In this document: positions 14,223 through 21,437 of the stretch, one piece after another
Layout of the letters: each line of letters begins with the position of its first letter
Numbering within the stretch: position 1 is the first letter of the stretch
DNA from: a virus
Length of the DNA stretch: 30,872 bases
Direction: 5' to 3' (one strand)
IMG/VR virus record: IMGVR_UViG_3300031673_000323
Coordinates: 1 to 30,872 of that record
Made by a program: the position numbers and the translations under genes
Notes under the pieces: generated by a model
What the model was told of the DNA's origin: nothing
What the model saw: only the letters and a program-made list of their open reading frames with translations
The model's database searches: none

Positions 14223-14744
14223 TTAGAACTTCCAAACAAGACCAGCACTACCGGTAAACTTCCGAACGTTGTCATAGTCAGCTGAAACTACTATCGGCAG
14301 ATTCGGAATGAAACAAGAAACACCTACACCACACAAGACACCATACCCTTTGTCGATTTTCTTATAAGCCTGATAGCAGTGTCCATCATTGAGAGGACAA
14401 CCCTTGTCATATAGAAGGTCATAGCCCCAAATACATTTTTCTGTACGACTAAGTCCAAGAATACCATTAAGATATAAATTGGAATTTTTTGCAACCTCGA
14501 ATCCGAACTTACAGGCAAAAGCATCTTTGTTTCTTTTGTCACCAATTTGAAGCGTATCATCAGCACCGTCATAAAGAGACACGCCGAAACCAAATAGCTT
14601 ATCGCCGCGTGTTCCACCGGTTTCAAACACAGTATAATCCTTATTTGAGCCAACAGTGAAATAACCCTTGTCCTGATTCTTTGCTTTACCTGTCGCTGGG
14701 ACGACCAGCAACATCAAAACGATTAACAACATTACCTTTTTCAT
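14223..14744 (-). CDS. Secreted, outer-membrane-like small barrel protein
   Basis: 173 aa. Residues 1-20 (MKKVMLLIVLMLLVVPATGK) form a signal peptide with a positive start and hydrophobic core. The rest alternates in short beta-strand patterns (FGFGVSLYDGADDTLQIGDK; LYLNGILGLSRTEK; PIVVSADYDN) and ends GSAGLVWKF, with the C-terminal Phe typical of outer-membrane barrels. Four Cys lie in the middle and could form disulfides in the periplasm or a surface loop. If right, the phage makes an outer-membrane protein in its host, perhaps for superinfection exclusion. The start overlaps the HNH gene stop. Confidence 0.6.
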   Translation of the reverse strand: MKKVMLLIVLMLLVVPATGKAKNQDKGYFTVGSNKDYTVFETGGTRGDKLFGFGVSLYDGADDTLQIGDKRNKDAFACKFGFEVAKNSNLYLNGILGLSRTEKCIWGYDLLYDKGCPLNDGHCYQAYKKIDKGYGVLCGVGVSCFIPNLPIVVSADYDNVRKFTGSAGLVWKF

Positions 14745-15487
14745 CTCACTTCTCCTCTACTTAAATTGAGTTGATGTTTGTGGATTCTCTCTACGTGAGC
14801 GAGAAAATCCTTTTGAGAATAATTGTTTTTCATAAAATTACATTGTCTGCAACAAGCTACGATGTTCCCAGGCACATATCCTTTGGAATTATCTGTACGG
14901 TCTATGCCATTGTGCACATAGTCCCCATTACAACTTTTTACCCTTCTTATTTGCGTCGGTTTTGTGCCACAATAATAGCATCTTTGCTTTGTAATTAATT
15001 TGAAGGCTTTCTCCGACAAAGAAAAGGCATATCCACGATTTTTAGCCGTGTGACAATAACTTTGATAGAGTCGATTAAAAGCCGCAACCCCTTTTGGTAG
15101 CCAAAGTTGTTCTTTTTGATAACAACCACAAGATTTAGTGTCACCATATCTTAAGTGGTTGCTTTCCACGTTTTTAATATTTCCACAATCACACTGACAA
15201 CTCCAATGGGTTTTACCATATTTTGATTCTGCAATCCCCAAAACCACAAGTTTGCCAAATCTTGTACCTATTGGAATGTTTACTCTATGAATTTCACGAA
15301 TACGCGATCGTTGATAACATCTACAAGATTTAGATTTGCCAGATCTAAGACTGCCTTGACAAACTGTCTTAAATTCCCCGCAATCACATTTACATTTCCA
15401 ATAAACGTTTCTTTTCCGATCTGGAGCACGTGCTAACACCACAAACCGCCCAAACCTCTGCCCTGTTAAATCCAATCGCTTACCCAT
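14741..15487 (-). CDS. HNH endonuclease with two zinc-ribbon repeats
   Basis: 248 aa from an ATG at 15487 behind GGGGTGGAG (a GTG two codons upstream is also in frame). Two similar DNA-binding modules come first: GQRFGRFVVL with WKCKCDCGEF and SCRCYQ, then GTRFGKLVVLG with WSCQCDCGNI and KSCGCYQ. An HNH nuclease follows with CYYCGT, NGIDRTDNSKGYVPGNIVAC and CRQCNFMK. This layout is common in phage homing endonucleases. It lies next to the OMP-like gene, and the pair could have entered as a cassette. Confidence 0.85.
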   Translation of the reverse strand: MGKRLDLTGQRFGRFVVLARAPDRKRNVYWKCKCDCGEFKTVCQGSLRSGKSKSCRCYQRSRIREIHRVNIPIGTRFGKLVVLGIAESKYGKTHWSCQCDCGNIKNVESNHLRYGDTKSCGCYQKEQLWLPKGVAAFNRLYQSYCHTAKNRGYAFSLSEKAFKLITKQRCYYCGTKPTQIRRVKSCNGDYVHNGIDRTDNSKGYVPGNIVACCRQCNFMKNNYSQKDFLAHVERIHKHQLNLSRGEVR

Positions 15488-15517
15488 CTCCACCCCAAAA
15501 AATTTTTAATTTTTCTC

Positions 15518-15546
15518 TTGACAGTCTTTTACAAAGCTGTTACAAT
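15518..15546 (+). promoter_or_regulatory. Rightward near-consensus promoter
   Basis: Plus strand: TTGACA (15518), 17 bp, TACAAT (15541). It fires against the leftward unit from 15655 and leads straight into the hairpin at 15557, with no rightward gene after it. Confidence 0.65.
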
Positions 15547-15556
15547 CAAATTTTCG

Positions 15557-15599
15557 TTATGGGGCGTGATTTTATGCTGGCATAAATCGTGTCCCATAA
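15557..15599 (+). ncRNA. Candidate antisense hairpin RNA
   Basis: From the promoter at 15518 the transcript would start near 15553. It folds at once: TTATGGG (15557) with CCCATAA (15593), GATTT with AAATC, and ATGC with GCAT closing a 2-nt loop. The 3' arm holds GTCCCATAA, as in the RNA at 12438. The 3' end is not clear; five T lie about 20 nt further on. The RNA would be antisense to the leader of the HNH gene. Confidence 0.45.
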
Positions 15600-15654
15600 A
15601 GTACTTACGATTATTCTGTTTTTAGTCATAAAACCCAACACTCTCATTATCAGT

Positions 15655-15683
15655 ATTATACCACATCGGAAAACCAAAGTCAA
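15655..15683 (-). promoter_or_regulatory. Leftward sigma70-like promoter
   Basis: Minus strand: TTGACT (15683-15678), 17 bp, TATAAT (15660-15655), TGG before the -10. It drives the HNH gene and the accessory genes down to the terminator at 12277. The leader is about 160 nt and contains the hairpin at 15557-15599. Confidence 0.75.
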
Positions 15684-15721
15684 CAAAAAAATCCGTTAGA
15701 AGATAATTTTATTTAGTGCCC

Positions 15722-16639
15722 CTATAAAATTGGGTATTTCCTGATTTCGATTTTCGGGCAACTAAATTCCCGCCCTTCTATAAACGGGGAGTAGAACGGC
15801 CATATTACAATCTTGGCGGTCATAAACGCTCTGGCCGGATAACACGCTTGAGATTCATACGTTCCCCGCCCAATGGAATGACTATCGAGCCAGCATCCCG
15901 GATTCAGGGCGAACCGGTGTCGCCACAATAATCCGGTGGGTAATGCACCGCGTCGGGGGATAGTTGCGACCGCTTTGGGGCCAAAATCCTCGAAAGTATG
16001 GGTATGCCCACTCAGACAAACATCAGCACATTCCCACTCATTCAACATTGCTGCCAGCTTACTCGGCTCGGCTCCCACACTCCGCCCCGCCCCGTACCCA
16101 TGCCGGAGGTAGATAATAGCCGTTGTTGTTGCATTTGTCCGTCCAGTCGGACGCTTAAACCTAAGGCGAATCAACGCCTCATCAGAAAGATTCTTGCATC
16201 CGAGCTTTTCACACAGCCGCTCCTGCACATCCATATTATGATATTTCCGTAAGGACTTTTCATGGTTTCCCTCCAATGCCCCGATTATCTGTTCTTTAAT
16301 CGGCCTGAGTATCTCGACTATTCTCTTTATCTCCCTATTTGGCAAATCCGCCAGGGCGTCCTTCACCTCCTCGGGGCTTCCCTGAACGAGCCAGTCGGCT
16401 ACATCGGAGAAATCGAATCGTTTCCTATCGGATGGGCTAATCGAGTTTGCTGCATCCCCACCGAGCAATACCCGGATATGTCGCCCGGACTTCTTTACTC
16501 TATTGCGGACTTCCTGTACCTGTTTTTTAATGGCTATCTCGTTACAATTAGCTTTGCCGACGTGCATATCAAAAAAAGGGAAAATCTCTACTCGATCCGA
16601 CCGCCCGGCACACTCAATTACCTCTTCAATAATCCTCAT
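15722..16639 (-). CDS. Calcineurin-like metallophosphoesterase
   Basis: 305 aa. The ordered metal-binding motifs of the superfamily are present: FFDMHVG (Asp 24, His 26), LLGGDAAN (Asp 62), EGNHEK (Asn 125, His 126), YLRHGYG (His 180) and SGHTHT (210-215). The reaction is hydrolysis of a phosphoester; the substrate (DNA end, nucleotide or other) is unknown. The start overlaps the HD-hydrolase stop as ATGA, so it is the last gene of the nucleotide-metabolism operon. Confidence 0.85.
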   Translation of the reverse strand: MRIIEEVIECAGRSDRVEIFPFFDMHVGKANCNEIAIKKQVQEVRNRVKKSGRHIRVLLGGDAANSISPSDRKRFDFSDVADWLVQGSPEEVKDALADLPNREIKRIVEILRPIKEQIIGALEGNHEKSLRKYHNMDVQERLCEKLGCKNLSDEALIRLRFKRPTGRTNATTTAIIYLRHGYGAGRSVGAEPSKLAAMLNEWECADVCLSGHTHTFEDFGPKAVATIPRRGALPTGLLWRHRFALNPGCWLDSHSIGRGTYESQACYPARAFMTAKIVIWPFYSPFIEGREFSCPKIEIRKYPIL

Positions 16640-17217
16640 CTCGTCAATTCCTTAAATCGCATCAAAAAGTTTTCTTCTGCACTTTGCCAATCCCAAGGGC
16701 AAATATTCGCTGGCAATGGCTCAACATCCTTCGGTATCCACCCGAGGTCACGGAATATTACAAAAACCTGCGGAGGGAACAAATCCAGTACCTCAGTCGC
16801 CAACATAATAATATCAGCCCGTTTGACCTCTTTTGGAGTTGCCAACCATGAAGCCAATGCTGGCAGCCCCAGGGCTTTACCAATATTCCGCAGAATCTCG
16901 GCTTCCACATGCTGATACATCAATGGGCATATATCCCCATTAACCCAACCCAATCCCGCCTTCTGTGGACTCGCTATATCTCCGATATATGCCTCCGCCG
17001 CATCGTGCATCAGGTTCAATAACGGCTCTCCAACCGGCAAAAGCGAACATCTCACGCTATGTTCCGCCACCGAATAAGGTTCCAAGGTGTGCCCCCCATA
17101 CCGGTTTGTCAGGGCAAGAGCGTGGGCGATGTCCTCAATGCAAATCGTCTCCGGCTTTGGCTTGAAGAAATCGAACATCTTGCCCGTAAAGGTCATAATC
17201 TCACGATTTTTATTCAT
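16636..17217 (-). CDS. HD-domain nucleotide hydrolase, DatZ/YfbR-like
   Basis: 193 aa from an ATG at 17217 behind GGGGGAGAGGAAA; an upstream extension to 17286 is rejected because it overlaps the 52-aa gene. The family pattern is clear: ICIEDIAHALALTNRYGGHT near 25-44, then SVAEHSVRC (His 53) and LMHDAAEAYIGDI (His 71, Asp 72, Asp 80) that bind the catalytic metal. Phage members of this group include DatZ, a dATP triphosphohydrolase of viruses that use 2-aminoadenine, while cellular YfbR is a 5'-nucleotidase. The partner gene at 17356 strengthens a nucleotide-pool role. The DatZ assignment itself is an inference. Confidence 0.8.
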   Translation of the reverse strand: MNKNREIMTFTGKMFDFFKPKPETICIEDIAHALALTNRYGGHTLEPYSVAEHSVRCSLLPVGEPLLNLMHDAAEAYIGDIASPQKAGLGWVNGDICPLMYQHVEAEILRNIGKALGLPALASWLATPKEVKRADIIMLATEVLDLFPPQVFVIFRDLGWIPKDVEPLPANICPWDWQSAEENFLMRFKELTR

Positions 17218-17372
17218 TTTCCTCTCCCCCAAAATATTAACATTTGGACTATTCCGAGTAACAGGGACGCCAACCCCGTCCTCCACTTGTGGATCACGCA
17301 GTCACAAATCCCCAACCCGAAAAAGCTCCCAATCATGGCTACAAAGAAAATTGTTCTAACCAGATGCAGCAC
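17214..17372 (-). CDS. Small membrane protein (52 aa), GTG start
   Basis: A GTG at 17372 opens a 52-codon frame, MLHLVRTIFFVAMIGSFFGL, with two hydrophobic segments separated by CDCVIHKWR. The ribosome site is GGAGGAGG, part of the CTGCGGAGG copy at 17382-17390. The start lies inside the end of the preceding gene and the stop overlaps the HD gene start as ATGA. The topology would suit a holin or anchor; not assigned. Confidence 0.55.
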   Translation of the reverse strand: MLHLVRTIFFVAMIGSFFGLGICDCVIHKWRTGLASLLLGIVQMLIFWGRGK

Positions 17373-17943
17373 TTTTTTCCTCCTCCGCAGGCTGTATTAT
17401 TCGGGGCTGCATCAACTCTTGATGGAGCATACTCATCGTATTGAACATTATGGCACAGAGGACATCCTGTATATCTTCCTGCCCGGAATCATCGTAAATA
17501 TCAAGTCCCTCCATCAATAGCCACAAAGTAAAGAAGTGCCGCCCAAGTCCATCGAAAGATCGCCGCATAGGAATCCCCTGTTTCCAGTTGTCGAACTCCC
17601 GCATTGAACCGTCAGCTTGCTTACGGTGCTTGGCAAGATACTGGAGATACCTGCGGAGGACTACGGAAGAAAGACCCCTGACATAAGAAAGTCTCCCATC
17701 TTCGGAAGTCCGAGTCGCCCCCGAGTCAAATGTCTGTATTCCCGCCGCGTCTTTGGGATTAGTTTCCTTGCCCCCCGCAAGGGTTATCCCCCTAAGATAT
17801 TCCTCGGACTTGTTGGTATACAGGTTTCCAAAACGAACTTGATAAGGGAAAGCACTCGACGGAGCAATCCAGATGATTTTCCCGATTTGTCCCTTATATG
17901 CCCCATTTATGCTTATTACTGTATCCCCCCTTTTGAATTTCAT
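17356..17943 (-). CDS. dATP/dGTP diphosphohydrolase-like protein (DUF5664) with KOW-like N-terminus
   Basis: 195 aa. Residues 1-55 form a small KOW/SH3-like barrel (KRGDTVISINGAYKGQIGKI). Residues 70-147 match the DUF5664 pattern: FDSGATRTSEDGRLSY, then LSSVVLRRYLQYLAKHRKQA, DNWKQGIP and RRSFDGLGRHFFTLWLLMEG. Members are annotated as dATP/dGTP diphosphohydrolases; one branch (MazZ) supplies dGMP for 2-aminoadenine synthesis. It is the upstream partner of the HD hydrolase. The KOW-like extension is not a usual part of the family as recalled, so the fusion is notable. Two dispersed-motif copies (17382, 17651) lie inside. Confidence 0.75.
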   Translation of the reverse strand: MKFKRGDTVISINGAYKGQIGKIIWIAPSSAFPYQVRFGNLYTNKSEEYLRGITLAGGKETNPKDAAGIQTFDSGATRTSEDGRLSYVRGLSSVVLRRYLQYLAKHRKQADGSMREFDNWKQGIPMRRSFDGLGRHFFTLWLLMEGLDIYDDSGQEDIQDVLCAIMFNTMSMLHQELMQPRIIQPAEEEKSAASG

Positions 17944-18386
17944 CTCAATTCCCCCCTTCCAAGTAAAATGTCACCGTCAATTTTCGGTATAACCACGTAA
18001 ATCACATCCCCACTCCCATAGCTTGCTTTGGAAATGAGTCCCATCATCTTAATCGTGCCAGGCCCCGCAGGATTCGGTTTCAATACCGTCCCAGGCAGAT
18101 AGTACCGCACGCCCGTTCCCATCCGGGTCATCTTCACGGCGGCGAGCCAGCAGGAGGGTTTATCCTCCGAAGCCCTTGAACTGTGAATGACCGCCTGCAC
18201 AAAAGAACGCCACTCGCTCGGGTGTGCCATTGTCAGTATCAAACTCCCCCGGTAATACCCCGCAAACTGGTCTTTGAAAATAACTGGCTGCGTATCCTTC
18301 CACAGCGAATGAACTAATATATAATGCCCCTGCAACTTGCCTTCTATGGTGTGCGGACTGATTGTGATTGGTACTCGTAGATTCAT
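17940..18386 (-). CDS. Unknown protein (148 aa)
   Basis: 148 codons from an ATG at 18386. The ribosome site is TGTGGAGGTCCG, a variant copy (CTGTGGAGG) of the dispersed motif. Starts MNLRVPITISPHTIEGKLQG. A beta-rich, Gly-containing sequence follows (FAGYYRGSLILTMAHPSEWR; GVRYYLPGTVLKPNPAG). The start overlaps the preceding stop and the stop overlaps the DUF5664 gene, so it belongs to the same operon. No family recognised. Confidence 0.6.
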   Translation of the reverse strand: MNLRVPITISPHTIEGKLQGHYILVHSLWKDTQPVIFKDQFAGYYRGSLILTMAHPSEWRSFVQAVIHSSRASEDKPSCWLAAVKMTRMGTGVRYYLPGTVLKPNPAGPGTIKMMGLISKASYGSGDVIYVVIPKIDGDILLGRGELR

Positions 18387-18580
18387 CGGACCTCCACAGG
18401 TGGGTTTACTATGGGGCATGTCAGGGATTGACAGTTCCCCTCATTATCATTTGGGTTGAGTGGGTGGGTGCAGTAAACTAAATTAACGTCATCTTCTGTT
18501 TGGCCCAAACCCTCTATGTCTTCACTTGTCCAAATAAAATAAGGACAAATCGCTATCCCTTTTTTAGTTTTTTGAAACAT
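18383..18580 (-). CDS. Small Cys-containing protein (65 aa)
   Basis: 65 codons from an ATG at 18580 with GGAGAGGGT just upstream. MFQKTKKGIAICPYFIWTSE at the start, then CTHPLNPNDNEGNCQSLTCP. Four Cys (ICPY, YCTH, GNC, TCP) suggest zinc binding. The stop overlaps the next start by 4 bp. It is the first gene after the folded element at 18599-18683. Confidence 0.6.
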   Translation of the reverse strand: MFQKTKKGIAICPYFIWTSEDIEGLGQTEDDVNLVYCTHPLNPNDNEGNCQSLTCPIVNPPVEVR

Positions 18581-18598
18581 ACCCTCTCCAAGAAAACG

Positions 18599-18683
18599 GC
18601 AATGGGGGTCGTACTACGCGAACAGCTTCTTCGATATTAGGGTTTCATATCGTCCTCGGCCTTCGGGACGCGACCCCCATTGC
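18599..18683. other. Folded element closed by a perfect 13-bp inverted repeat
   Basis: GCAATGGGGGTCG (18599) and CGACCCCCATTGC (18671) are perfect inverted copies 59 bp apart. Between them lie further stems: CGATAT/ATATCG (18632, 18647), CGTCC/GGACG (18651, 18666; shares two bases with the former) and a weaker CGAA/TTCG (18619, 18630). The last stem abuts the right arm, giving a multi-branched fold. It lies between the SSB-like gene and the 65-aa gene, so it is transcribed leftward. It is not a tRNA by sequence. A structured RNA, processing site or recombination site are all possible. Confidence 0.65.
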
Positions 18684-18721
18684 TCGTTTATTCTCTTTTC
18701 AAATAACAAACTTTCAAGAAT

Positions 18722-19276
18722 TTAGGCCAATACTTCTCCTGCCGACTCAGTTGTCCCTTCGACCACCGGCCCGCCGCCGTCATCCCCCTGCGGAGGTTCG
18801 TCCGGCAAATCCTCAACGGCCTCGGCCTGAATTACTTCTTGGATGTAGCAGTTTGTGTAGTCTTGCCCGTTCTTGGGGCTTCTGGTGGTCACTACTTTGA
18901 CTCGTAGAATCTTGCCGATTGATTGTGTAAATACCGCATTGATGTCATCAAACGAAACAAGTTCGCCGCCATTCAAGGCCCTGGCTTGCCCCTTCATTAT
19001 TCCGGGGGCGTTGGTATTAAAGAACCCCAAGGCGAAATCCTGCCCGAGTAGCTCGGGGCCGCCGTCTCCCGCTTCGATCCTGACGACGGGTTTCCACCAG
19101 AACATCGGGTTGTCTGGGTCTTTCTTGGTTGAGACCCCTTTGCTGCATTTGATGACCGAGACAGTGTACTCTCCGTCATCCGGCATCCAGTTACTGAATT
19201 CCTCGGCATCATCGTACTGCTGTTTCAGGTTGGCATTGTGGGCCGCCAACAAGCGTTCAAAATCCATGTCACTCAT
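18722..19276 (-). CDS. Probable single-stranded-DNA-binding protein, DUF669-like
   Basis: 184 aa from an ATG at 19276 behind GGGGGAAAAAAC. The region about 25-150 looks like an OB fold with alternating strands (DGEYTVSVIKCSKGVS; FWWKPVVRIEAG; KILRVKVVTTRSPKNGQDYT). The C-terminal 40 residues are acidic and disordered (EDLPDEPPQGDDGGGPVVEG), as in phage SSB-type proteins. Its neighbours, a RecA-fold ATPase and a RecB/Cas4-like nuclease, are typical partners of DUF669 proteins. The precise family is a recollection, not a search result. PPQG in the tail comes from a dispersed motif copy. Confidence 0.6.
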   Translation of the reverse strand: MSDMDFERLLAAHNANLKQQYDDAEEFSNWMPDDGEYTVSVIKCSKGVSTKKDPDNPMFWWKPVVRIEAGDGGPELLGQDFALGFFNTNAPGIMKGQARALNGGELVSFDDINAVFTQSIGKILRVKVVTTRSPKNGQDYTNCYIQEVIQAEAVEDLPDEPPQGDDGGGPVVEGTTESAGEVLA

Positions 19277-19311
19277 GTTTTTTCCCCCAAAAAAGAAATG
19301 TTATTATTTGT

Positions 19312-19500
19312 TCATATGCCTATTGGCTCATCAATCTCCATCCAATGTGTCACCGTAAATCCTTTTGCCGATCCCATCGCCCAACCATCATCATCCAACC
19401 AAGAGGGTGTAAAATCCGATATACCACCTCGATAGATAACCCAAACTAAGACAAGAAGATACTTTGGCGGCATCTGCGTTTCACATTTAATCCAATTCAT
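19312..19500 (-). CDS. DUF551-like protein
   Basis: 62 aa from an ATG at 19500 behind GGGGGTGGGCAG. The sequence MNWIKCETQMPPKYLLVLVW, with GFTVTHWMEIDEP at the end, follows the DUF551 pattern (W.....P....VLV...; VTHWM.LPEPP). These small proteins are widespread in phages and have no known function. Confidence 0.7.
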   Translation of the reverse strand: MNWIKCETQMPPKYLLVLVWVIYRGGISDFTPSWLDDDGWAMGSAKGFTVTHWMEIDEPIGI

Positions 19501-19511
19501 CTGCCCACCCC

Positions 19512-20450
19512 CTATTGATATTTTTTCTTGGCGGCTGCAACTGCCGCGTTATACTTCGTCCTGAATACTTCCCATCCTCCAACAAGAGGCACTTCAAATT
19601 TCGTTTCCATATCCGGTACGCCCCGCGACTTGCCTTCGCCCCGATTAGTAGTCAGGCAATCGACGTAATAAGTCTTCCGCACTTCCGTCCCCGAAGGAAC
19701 TTCAATTACCTGACCGGATGGCAATTTCTTCTTCTCTTTCAACTCAATCGTCTGGTTCAGGCAATAGACCGTAATCTGGAAGTCCGCCTTGTTCTTGATT
19801 TTCTGTGCGATGCTTGGGATAACGGCCTCTCTTAGTTTGGTCTCCTCTTTTTTGGAAACCGGATTGGTTCGAGTTACAACTTTCTGATGGCCGACGATGG
19901 CCCAAGTATAACCACCCTGCTCCAAGTCCATTACTTTCGACCAGACTCGTTGCAGGACAAGATTATAACCGTGACCTTGTGAGCCAAAATCAAAGACATC
20001 CTCGATGTTCTTTTCTTCCTCGATTTGATGCTTAATCATGTCAACATATTCTTCGATACCATCGAAAGAAACTCGTCCCCAATGGCGTTTGCCGTTCTTG
20101 GAATCCTCAACCAGCTTCACAATCACTTTGTCGAGATGTTCATAGTTCTTAATGTGAATCCGTATCGAATTCGTACCAACGACTCCGTCAGCCCCATTCT
20201 CGAAATCCAGAATGATATTGTTAGGGATACTTGCATCGAAAGTGGTCTTGCCCTCGTTATACGGTCCCACAATATATAGTCGCAGAGCCTCCGCAAGTTT
20301 GGGATTGTACCCAGTCACCGCCCCGAGTGCCGCCCAATCTGTAGGGACAATTGGAACGGTATTGGGTTTTACTGGAACGACTTTGTTAATTGCGTCCTCG
20401 ACTTGTTGCAATTGCTCTTTTATAATCGGATTACCTTGAGGCTGTGTCAT
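19512..20450 (-). CDS. RecA-fold ATPase, Sak4/AAA_24-like recombinase
   Basis: 312 aa from an ATG at 20450 with AGGAGG upstream. Walker A is GPYNEGKT (62-69); IILDFENG follows, then WAIVGHQKVV as a sensor-like motif. This is the outline of the phage AAA_24 group, including Sak4-type proteins that act on single-stranded DNA with a phage SSB. The C-terminus is Ala/Lys-rich (YNAAVAAAKKKYQ). The neighbouring SSB-like and nuclease genes fit a recombination module. Confidence 0.75.
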   Translation of the reverse strand: MTQPQGNPIIKEQLQQVEDAINKVVPVKPNTVPIVPTDWAALGAVTGYNPKLAEALRLYIVGPYNEGKTTFDASIPNNIILDFENGADGVVGTNSIRIHIKNYEHLDKVIVKLVEDSKNGKRHWGRVSFDGIEEYVDMIKHQIEEEKNIEDVFDFGSQGHGYNLVLQRVWSKVMDLEQGGYTWAIVGHQKVVTRTNPVSKKEETKLREAVIPSIAQKIKNKADFQITVYCLNQTIELKEKKKLPSGQVIEVPSGTEVRKTYYVDCLTTNRGEGKSRGVPDMETKFEVPLVGGWEVFRTKYNAAVAAAKKKYQ

Positions 20451-20474
20451 TTCTTTTATATCCTCCTATCGTTT

Positions 20475-20909
20475 TCATCCATTTTGCTTTTCCTGTGCTT
20501 TTTCCATTGCAACTATCTGGTCAATAACAGCCTCGATGTCGGCATTAGTTCCATCTTTGAACTCATCCTTTATCTTTGCCCAGAGTTCAGGTTGGTTCTT
20601 CTTGATTTTCTCGACCGAAGTTACAATATGCTGCGAGGTGTTCTTATACTTAGTCAATCCAGGTTTCATCTTTTTGTATGCACCAGTCACACCTGCCGCT
20701 ATCCCCGCTAAACCGGCTGCTCCAGGTACAAATAAGGACAAAAGACTGAGTGCTCCCGTCGCCGTTTCACCCGCACTTTCTATTTGATTGGCCGTAAATG
20801 GATTTAGCCGCCAATGACCATCCTGCCCCTGTTGGCATCCAGTAAGAAACAAACCGGAAGCAAAAGTTATTATGGTTACAAACAACGCAGTTAATAACAT
20901 TCGTCTCAT
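20475..20909 (-). CDS. Lipoprotein of unknown function
   Basis: 144 aa from an ATG at 20909 behind GGGGGTACAAA; the longer frame to 21044 overlaps the neighbouring gene. A lipoprotein signal peptide is clear: MRRMLLTALFVTIITFASGL, then FLTGC with the lipobox Cys at 25. A Gly/Ala-rich hydrophobic stretch follows (LLSLFVPGAAGLAGIAAGVT) and then a Lys-rich helical tail. It would be anchored to a membrane facing the periplasm; a spanin or exclusion protein is possible but unsupported. Confidence 0.7.
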   Translation of the reverse strand: MRRMLLTALFVTIITFASGLFLTGCQQGQDGHWRLNPFTANQIESAGETATGALSLLSLFVPGAAGLAGIAAGVTGAYKKMKPGLTKYKNTSQHIVTSVEKIKKNQPELWAKIKDEFKDGTNADIEAVIDQIVAMEKAQEKQNG

Positions 20910-20956
20910 TTTGTACCCCCTTTTACCTGTACGTGGTTTTCGTTTTGTGCCCCCTT

Positions 20957-21208
20957 TCAAACGACAACTAACGTCTCCCCTTTTTCCAGGATACGGACAC
21001 GACAAAAGGAATTTAGACCCCCCAGGCGGAAACAATCTGGCCAACGATAGCCTTCTGGTTTCCCCAGAGTAATAAGTACATCCCCATACCGTTGAACTAT
21101 ATGTCCAACATATTCAGCCTGCGTCCAGGCCACGATAACGGCGATGTCCCCATCGTTCATATCGCAAACCAGACTTCCATTAGGTTTATTTTTTACGAGT
21201 TGCAACAT
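20957..21208 (-). CDS. Unknown protein (83 aa)
   Basis: 83 codons from an ATG at 21208 behind GGGGGAGAAAAG. MLQLVKNKPNGSLVCDMNDG at the start; a compact beta-rich protein (DIAVIVAWTQAEYVGHIVQR; GDVLITLGKPEGYRWPDCF). The upstream part of the frame to 21340 overlaps the next gene and is not used. No family recognised. Confidence 0.6.
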   Translation of the reverse strand: MLQLVKNKPNGSLVCDMNDGDIAVIVAWTQAEYVGHIVQRYGDVLITLGKPEGYRWPDCFRLGGLNSFCRVRILEKGETLVVV

Positions 21209-21437
21209 CTTTTCTCCCCCTAAAAATTTGATTAGTATTGGTCGGGACTTTATATGTTCCCTTGGGTTTCCCCAAAAACTTCTTCTTGTAAATCTCCCAT
21301 TGACTATCCGCGATTTTATGACAGAGAGAGCAATAGACACATCCGCCTCTTTTTGTTCGAGGATGCGTTCCGTATGTCCACCAATGAAATCCCAACGTCA
21401 GGATTTTACAAAGTAATATCTTCATTATCTGTTTCAT
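21186..21437 (-). CDS. Small basic Cys-containing protein (83 aa)
   Basis: 83 codons from an ATG at 21437. Its ribosome site is the CTGCGGAGG copy at 21447-21455, 9 nt away. MKQIMKILLCKILTLGFHWW at the start, then GGCVYCSLCHKIADSQWEIY with CxxCxxC, which could bind metal. The gene overlaps both neighbours (31 and 23 bp). Confidence 0.6.
   Translation of the reverse strand: MKQIMKILLCKILTLGFHWWTYGTHPRTKRGGCVYCSLCHKIADSQWEIYKKKFLGKPKGTYKVPTNTNQIFRGRKDVATRKK

Noticed and set aside
18599-18683. Folded element as a tRNA
   Set aside because: The closing stem is 13 bp, and there is no TTCGAAT-type loop or proper anticodon arm; no other tRNA was seen in the window.
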